Shown here: one piece after another, positions 59,576-64,000 of the stretch | How the letters are laid out: every line of letters begins with the position of its first letter | Numbering within the stretch: the stretch's first letter is position 1 | Assembly: GCF_045287255.1 (NCBI RefSeq) | Contig: NZ_CP137142.1 | Location: forward strand, 2,480,001 to 2,544,000 | Length of the DNA stretch: 64,000 bases | Reading direction: 5' to 3' | Source of the DNA: Henriciella sp045287255 | Lineage (GTDB): Bacteria; Pseudomonadota; Alphaproteobacteria; Caulobacterales; Hyphomonadaceae | The notes under the pieces: model-generated | Databases searched by the model: none | Seen by the model: only the letters and a program-made list of their open reading frames with translations | What the model was told of the DNA's origin: nothing | Translations under genes and position numbers: made by a program

Positions 59576-61150
59576 CTACTCCCACTCAATCGTGCCGGGG
59601 GGTTTGCTGGTGATATCGTAGACGACGCGATTGACGCCTTTGACTTCATTGATGATCCGCGTCGCAACGCGGCCTAGGAAGGCATGGTCAAACGGGAAGT
59701 AATCGGCGGTCATGCCATCGGTTGAGGTCACCGCGCGCAGGGCAAGCACGCTTTCATAGGTGCGCTCATCGCCCATCACACCGACCGTATTGACGGGTAA
59801 CAGCACTGCGAAAGCCTGCCAGATGTCATCGTACAGCCCGTTCTTGCGCAGCTCCTCGAGATAGATCGCATCCGCCTTGCGCAACGTGTCGGCTTTCTCG
59901 CGGGTAATCTCCCCCGGAATACGGATAGCAAGGCCCGGCCCCGGGAAGGGGTGGCGACCAATAAAGGCGTCCGGCAAGCCCAGCTCACGGCCCAGCGCAC
60001 GAACCTCATCCTTGAACAATTCGCGCAACGGCTCGACCAGTTGCATCTTCATCCGCTCAGGCAGGCCGCCAACATTGTGGTGAGACTTAATCGTCACCGA
60101 AGGCCCGCCAATGGCCGAAACGCTTTCAATCACGTCCGGATAGAGCGTGCCCTGCGCGAGGAAATCGGCCCCGCCAATCTTTTTCGCCTCTTCATCAAAC
60201 ACATCGATGAACAGCTTGCCGATAATCTTGCGTTTGCGCTCCGGATCGCTCACGCCTGCCAGTTCCCCAAGGAACAAGTCAGAGGCATCGACATGGACGA
60301 GCGGGATATTGTAATGCTCGCGGAACAAGCTCACGACCTGCTCACTTTCATTGGCGCGCATCAGGCCATGATCAACATAAACGCAGGTCAGCTGTGAACC
60401 GATCGCTTCGTGGATCAGGACCGCAGCCACAGAGCTATCCACCCCGCCTGAGAGGCCACAAATCACCCGGCCAGAGCCAACCTGCTCGCGGATTTTGGCA
60501 ATCGCCTCCTCGCGATAGGCCGCCATCGTCCAGTCGCCCTTCAGGCCTGCAATGCCATGGGTGAAATTGCGCAGCATTTTGGCTCCGTGGACCGTGTGCA
60601 CGACTTCCGGATGGAACTGTGTGCCATAGAATTTGCGTTCCGGGTCGGCGATCACCGCATAAGGCGCGCCCGGTGATTTTGCGATCACGCCAAAGCCCGG
60701 TGCCATCTGGGCAACATGGTCGCCATGGCTCATCCAGACTTCTTCTTGGTTGTCCCCCTCGAACAGGCCCTCAAACAACGGATCATCGCTTTGCTGATCA
60801 ATAAAGGCGCGGCCAAACTCGCGGCTGGTCCCGCTCTCAACCTTACCGCCAAGCTGTTCCATCATCGTCTGCTGACCATAACAGATGCCCAGCACGGGTA
60901 CGCCGAGTTCAAACACGGCATTATCGGCGCGCGGGCTATCTTCCCAGGTCACACTGGACGGACCACCCGACAGAATGATCGCTTGTGGATCATAGCTGCG
61001 GATGAAGGCCTCATCGGCTTTGTTGAAAGGGTGGATTTCGCAATAGACCCCGCTCTCGCGAAGCCTGCGTGCAATCAGCTGCGTCACCTGAGAGCCAAAG
61101 TCGATAATCAGGGCGCGTTCGTGTCGCTCGGACGTATTCAGATCAGCCAT
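59576..61150 (-). CDS. guaA: GMP synthase (glutamine-hydrolysing)
   Basis: A 524-residue enzyme making GMP from XMP, glutamine and ATP. The N-terminal amidotransferase domain has the nucleophile in GICYGQQTM (about residue 90) and QFHPEVVHT; the ATP-pyrophosphatase domain has the P-loop GLSGGVDSSVAAVL; the C-terminal dimerisation domain ends TSKPPGTIEWE. Length and ending are standard. RsmB-like methyltransferase and guaA are frequent neighbours in Alphaproteobacteria; here a GGDEF-EAL gene lies between them. Confidence 0.97.
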   Translation of the reverse strand: MADLNTSERHERALIIDFGSQVTQLIARRLRESGVYCEIHPFNKADEAFIRSYDPQAIILSGGPSSVTWEDSPRADNAVFELGVPVLGICYGQQTMMEQLGGKVESGTSREFGRAFIDQQSDDPLFEGLFEGDNQEEVWMSHGDHVAQMAPGFGVIAKSPGAPYAVIADPERKFYGTQFHPEVVHTVHGAKMLRNFTHGIAGLKGDWTMAAYREEAIAKIREQVGSGRVICGLSGGVDSSVAAVLIHEAIGSQLTCVYVDHGLMRANESEQVVSLFREHYNIPLVHVDASDLFLGELAGVSDPERKRKIIGKLFIDVFDEEAKKIGGADFLAQGTLYPDVIESVSAIGGPSVTIKSHHNVGGLPERMKMQLVEPLRELFKDEVRALGRELGLPDAFIGRHPFPGPGLAIRIPGEITREKADTLRKADAIYLEELRKNGLYDDIWQAFAVLLPVNTVGVMGDERTYESVLALRAVTSTDGMTADYFPFDHAFLGRVATRIINEVKGVNRVVYDITSKPPGTIEWE

Positions 61151-61216
61151 GGCAGGCTGTTAGCCGAGTCTGGCGTGCGGGGGAATGGGGGAAATGCCTA
61201 CAGCCTCTCCGGCACG

Positions 61217-63289
61217 CTAGACTTGAGCCTGCATTCTCGGCTGTGGCAGCGCCTCAACATTGTTCTTCTGGCTGGCCTGACGCAGCTGGCTCGCAGCGAG
61301 CGCAGCGAGATAGGCCGGGAAGGCATTCGGCTGACCAAGCGCAAATCCCTGCAGCGTATCGCAGCCCAAGGATGACAGGATCTGCCCGACCGTGACCGTC
61401 TCGACGCCTTCTGCCACAATCTCTGCATTATAGGCTTTGCCGATCTGCGCAATTGAGCGGATAAGACGCTGTGCATCGGCTGAGTCCTCAACCTCCAACA
61501 GGACTTCGCGGGCAATCTTCAACCGCGCCGGGCGCAGTTTCTGAAGACACAGAATAGATGCATGGCCTGTTCCGAAATCATCGATTTCTATGTCAAACCC
61601 ATGCGCGCGCAAGCGCTCCACTCGCGGCAACACATCTTCCATCTCACCATCGAAATAGATGGTTTCGCTCAGCTCCAGACTGATCGCGCTGGCTGGTACC
61701 TCAAGGTTTTCAAGCATCTCCATATAGCTATCTTTCATCAGCGATTGCCCGGACACATTGACCGCCACGCGTGGCAATTTAACCCCGGCTCGAGTCGCCG
61801 CCAGAATATCGCGCTCAACCGCCTCAAGGACCAACTTGTCCAGCTCTGAGGTCAGGCCAAGCGAGTGAAGCGCCGCCTTGAAGCATTCGGCGGTCTGCAG
61901 GCCGCGGACAGGATGTTGCCAGCGGGCCAGAGCCTCGGCCCCAACAATCGCACCCGTCTTGGCATCCAGCTGCGGCTGATAGTGAACCAGGAACTCGTCG
62001 CGATCAAACGCATAGAGGAGTTCATCGGCAATGCGCTTGGCCTCTTCAACTTCCTGCGCCAGCTCCTCAGAGAAGAACTCGTACCGGCCACGGCCCAACT
62101 CCTTGGCGCGATAGAGCGCGATATCGGCTTGCACCAGCAGGTCTGCAGCGGTCTCGGTTTCCGACAGAGATGAGGATATCCCGATCCCAATCCCGATACT
62201 CGCCCCAAAGTGGCAGACATTCTCATTGTACGGTACAGGCTGGCGCAGGGCATCGATAATGCGTTCTGCCAATGCCTCCAGATTAGCCCGCGACGTGTTG
62301 AGCGTTGGCAACAGGACAAACTCATCCCCGCCAACCCGTGCGACAATATCCTTCTTGCGCGCGCACTGTTTCAGGCGCCGGGCCACTTGTTTGAGGACAT
62401 GATCGCCTGCGGCATGGCCCAGCGTGTCATTTATCGCCTTAAACCGGTCCAGATCGATGTGCATAACACTGATGCTGGCATGGCTATCCTTGGTGTCCTT
62501 TTTCAGCTTGGCGATCATTTCATTCAACGCCCTGCGATTGGGCAGACCCGTCAGCGCATCATGCTTGGCATCATGCTCAACCTGCTTTTTGAGGCGCTCC
62601 AGTTCACGATTCCGCTCCAGCGCCCGGATCCGTGACACACCCAGCACCTCAGTCTGATGCTCAAGTTTGCGCAGGGATGAGGTCACAGAAATCTGCGCCG
62701 GGATAAAAATAAACAGGGCTTCCATGAACAGGACAACGATAGCCGCGATGAGCGACCAATGTTGTATCTCACGCAGGCCGATCGAGTGCGCGTCCGCGAT
62801 CTCCTCAAATTCGAGAACTGCCCGGTCGAGATCTGCGAGCAATGCATCTCGGTCAAATGCCAGAAGTTCGGAAATCCCGACTGTGTCGTCCTGCAAAACG
62901 CGCAGGGCCAGCACAGTGAACTGTTGCACCCGCTGATTAAGCTGCCCGGCTCCTCCGTAAAGGTCGATCACATCCTTTGCCAGTTCAGGCTCATTTTCCA
63001 ACATGGGATCATTTGCGAGAGCCTGTTGCGACTCCGCCATCAACTCGACTGCCGCGATGGCGCGCACACGGTGCATCTCCTGCCCGGTATTCTCGAAGTT
63101 GGAGGTATAGAAGAGGATACGCTGACTCAGCATGCTTTGACGCCCGGCCATGCTGACCAGTTCAGCATCTCTTGCGCTTTCCTCAACAGCACGCGTTGCC
63201 GCAAAATGACTGGTCCCCAAGAAACCAGCCAAAACAAGAATGGCCACAATATATCGTCGCCACAGTTTCCTTGGATTTATCCTCACCAT
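61217..63289 (-). CDS. Membrane GGDEF-EAL protein with PilJ-like sensor domain
   Basis: A 690-residue c-di-GMP enzyme. Two transmembrane helices (about 10-30 and 180-205) flank a periplasmic helical sensor of the PilJ type (AGRQSMLSQRILFYTSNF). Then come a GGDEF domain with intact RVGGDEF (about 322) and an EAL domain with intact GAEALARW (about 453), VAVNVSG, ELSET and EIDDFGTG. Both active sites look complete. The ATG at 63289 is preferred over a GTG four codons upstream because GGGG lies 6 bases before it. It is the second c-di-GMP enzyme in the window. Confidence 0.9.
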   Translation of the reverse strand: MVRINPRKLWRRYIVAILVLAGFLGTSHFAATRAVEESARDAELVSMAGRQSMLSQRILFYTSNFENTGQEMHRVRAIAAVELMAESQQALANDPMLENEPELAKDVIDLYGGAGQLNQRVQQFTVLALRVLQDDTVGISELLAFDRDALLADLDRAVLEFEEIADAHSIGLREIQHWSLIAAIVVLFMEALFIFIPAQISVTSSLRKLEHQTEVLGVSRIRALERNRELERLKKQVEHDAKHDALTGLPNRRALNEMIAKLKKDTKDSHASISVMHIDLDRFKAINDTLGHAAGDHVLKQVARRLKQCARKKDIVARVGGDEFVLLPTLNTSRANLEALAERIIDALRQPVPYNENVCHFGASIGIGIGISSSLSETETAADLLVQADIALYRAKELGRGRYEFFSEELAQEVEEAKRIADELLYAFDRDEFLVHYQPQLDAKTGAIVGAEALARWQHPVRGLQTAECFKAALHSLGLTSELDKLVLEAVERDILAATRAGVKLPRVAVNVSGQSLMKDSYMEMLENLEVPASAISLELSETIYFDGEMEDVLPRVERLRAHGFDIEIDDFGTGHASILCLQKLRPARLKIAREVLLEVEDSADAQRLIRSIAQIGKAYNAEIVAEGVETVTVGQILSSLGCDTLQGFALGQPNAFPAYLAALAASQLRQASQKNNVEALPQPRMQAQV

Positions 63290-63519
63290 TTCCAGCCCCA
63301 CTATAAATATGTATTTTTTTGTGCATGGACCTTATTCCACTCGCCATCAGTAGAAAAAATAAAGCCTAACGCAGGGTGAACACAAAATATAAATACCCTA
63401 GAGTCAGGATATTTAAGCAAATAATACATATTTTTATTGTATGATTACAACCTAAAGGGGTAATAAATATATTCGACACCCGCATAAGTTACAGCAAGTA
63501 CTACAATACGTATAAATAC

Positions 63520-64000
63520 TTACTGATGTCTATTTGCATTTCGCAAAACCGCAAAAAAGAACCCATCTGTTCCTGCGCTTCGGGGCGTCAGCCGCACCGA
63601 CCCATCAGGCCCTTGCCCGGCTTTGACAACGGCTACCCCTTCATCCGTCAGCAAGTTGCTTTCAACCACATGGGCGACAGCATCTTCCTGAACCCAACCC
63701 GGGTGCGCCTCCAGGAACGCGTTCACGCGATCCTCATCCTCCTCGATCAGGAAAGAGCAAGTCGCATAGAGCATCCGGCCACCCGGTTTGACGTATTTCG
63801 CAGCGCCATTGAGCACGTCTGTCTGTTGCTCAACCCGGGTTTGCAGCGATCCGGGTTTGACCCGCCATTTCGTGTCGGGCCGCCGTCGCCAGGTTCCCGT
63901 GCCTGTACAGGGCGCATCGACAAAGACACAATCCATCTGCCCCTCCAACGCCGCCAGCGCTTCAGGCTCGCGCGGATGCACCATCTGAACATTATGTGCG
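63520..64000 (-). CDS. RsmB-like rRNA m5C methyltransferase, C-terminal part (runs off the window)
   Basis: The last 159 codons of a RsmB/NOP2-family RNA cytosine-5 methyltransferase; the N-terminal part lies beyond the right edge. The two catalytic cysteines of the family are in DAPCTGTGTWRRRPDTKW and YATCSFLIEEDEDR. The tail ends TPRSAGTDGFFFAVLRN, the usual finish. RsmB methylates C967 of 16S rRNA in E. coli; which base this homologue modifies cannot be told. The 218-bp gap to the GGDEF-EAL gene is AT-rich and holds nothing recognisable. Confidence 0.88.
   Translation of the reverse strand, partial: AHNVQMVHPREPEALAALEGQMDCVFVDAPCTGTGTWRRRPDTKWRVKPGSLQTRVEQQTDVLNGAAKYVKPGGRMLYATCSFLIEEDEDRVNAFLEAHPGWVQEDAVAHVVESNLLTDEGVAVVKAGQGPDGSVRLTPRSAGTDGFFFAVLRNANRHQ

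Noticed and set aside
1..64000. CRISPR arrays, prophage, integrase, toxin-antitoxin or known defence operons.
   Set aside because: No regularly spaced repeats, no cas-like genes, no phage structural genes and no integrase were seen on either strand.

Overview
The window reads as a chromosome segment of an alphaproteobacterium of the Caulobacterales/Hyphomonadaceae-Maricaulaceae type. The evidence is the cpa/Flp pilus genes, the lysC/ubiG, tsaD/hemC-hemD-mitofilin-HemY and RsmB-like/guaA neighbourhoods, an NtrZ-type periplasmic protein, ptsP (EI-Ntr), and perfect CtrA-type boxes (TTAA-N7-TTAA). No lineage call finer than this is justified by eye. Most genes are ordinary core genes. The accessory material is a chaperone-usher fimbria operon, a large exopolysaccharide locus, a tiny islet at a tRNA gene, and several gene relics.

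Layout. 1-2.7 kb: end of a Tad/Flp pilus locus (cpaC partial, cpaB, cpaA, pilA) with a divergent stand-alone secretin N-domain protein. 2.7-10 kb: RodZ-like protein, ptsP, lysC, then divergent ubiG, DUF924 and lpdA. 10-18.6 kb: a secreted PD40 protein, an IS3 relic, an RND efflux pair, a crotonase relic, an NTF2-like lipoprotein and a DUF3299 lipoprotein. 18.8-24.8 kb: an archaic (Csu-type) chaperone-usher operon with an internal terminator after the putative major pilin, CtrA boxes upstream, and a convergent orphan pilin-like gene. 25-36.4 kb: tRNA-Leu, acyl-CoA dehydrogenase-like gene, ArsC-like gene, porin, ntrZ-like gene, the GH5/galactose dehydrogenase/tsaD operon, and hemC-hemD-mitofilin-HemY. 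36.4-37.2 kb: tRNA-Thr whose 3' end is duplicated 688 bp away, bracketing one AT-rich orphan lipoprotein gene. 37.2-39 kb: a PAS-GGDEF-EAL protein.

39.3-56.3 kb is the most interesting part: a divergent polysaccharide locus. One arm (minus) has a periplasmic protein, a GH5-like hydrolase, a GT4 glycosyltransferase, a sigma-54 activator, an AGE-family epimerase-like protein, a TolC-like outer-membrane lipoprotein, an AlgI-type MBOAT and an SGNH partner with two C-terminal beta domains. The other arm (plus) has a GT2 fused to a STAS-like domain, a Wzx-like flippase and a 1018-residue GT-C-like membrane protein. Two sigma-54 promoter matches (-24/-12) face outward from the 222-bp divergent gap, each at a suitable distance from its first start codon, and a sigma-54 activator is encoded inside the locus. 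I infer a regulated, probably O-acetylated exopolysaccharide pathway; its sugar composition cannot be read from the sequence.

56.3-64 kb: Lrp regulator, DUF6356, YeiH-type transporter, 3-hydroxyacyl-CoA dehydrogenase, guaA, a membrane GGDEF-EAL protein and the end of an RsmB-like methyltransferase. A second unusual signal is a small nested palindrome present twice (after lpdA and after tRNA-Leu). It folds as a closing helix around two hairpins, and sequence differences between the copies are compensated in all three helices. No search or folding program was run; family names rest on motifs recognised by eye.
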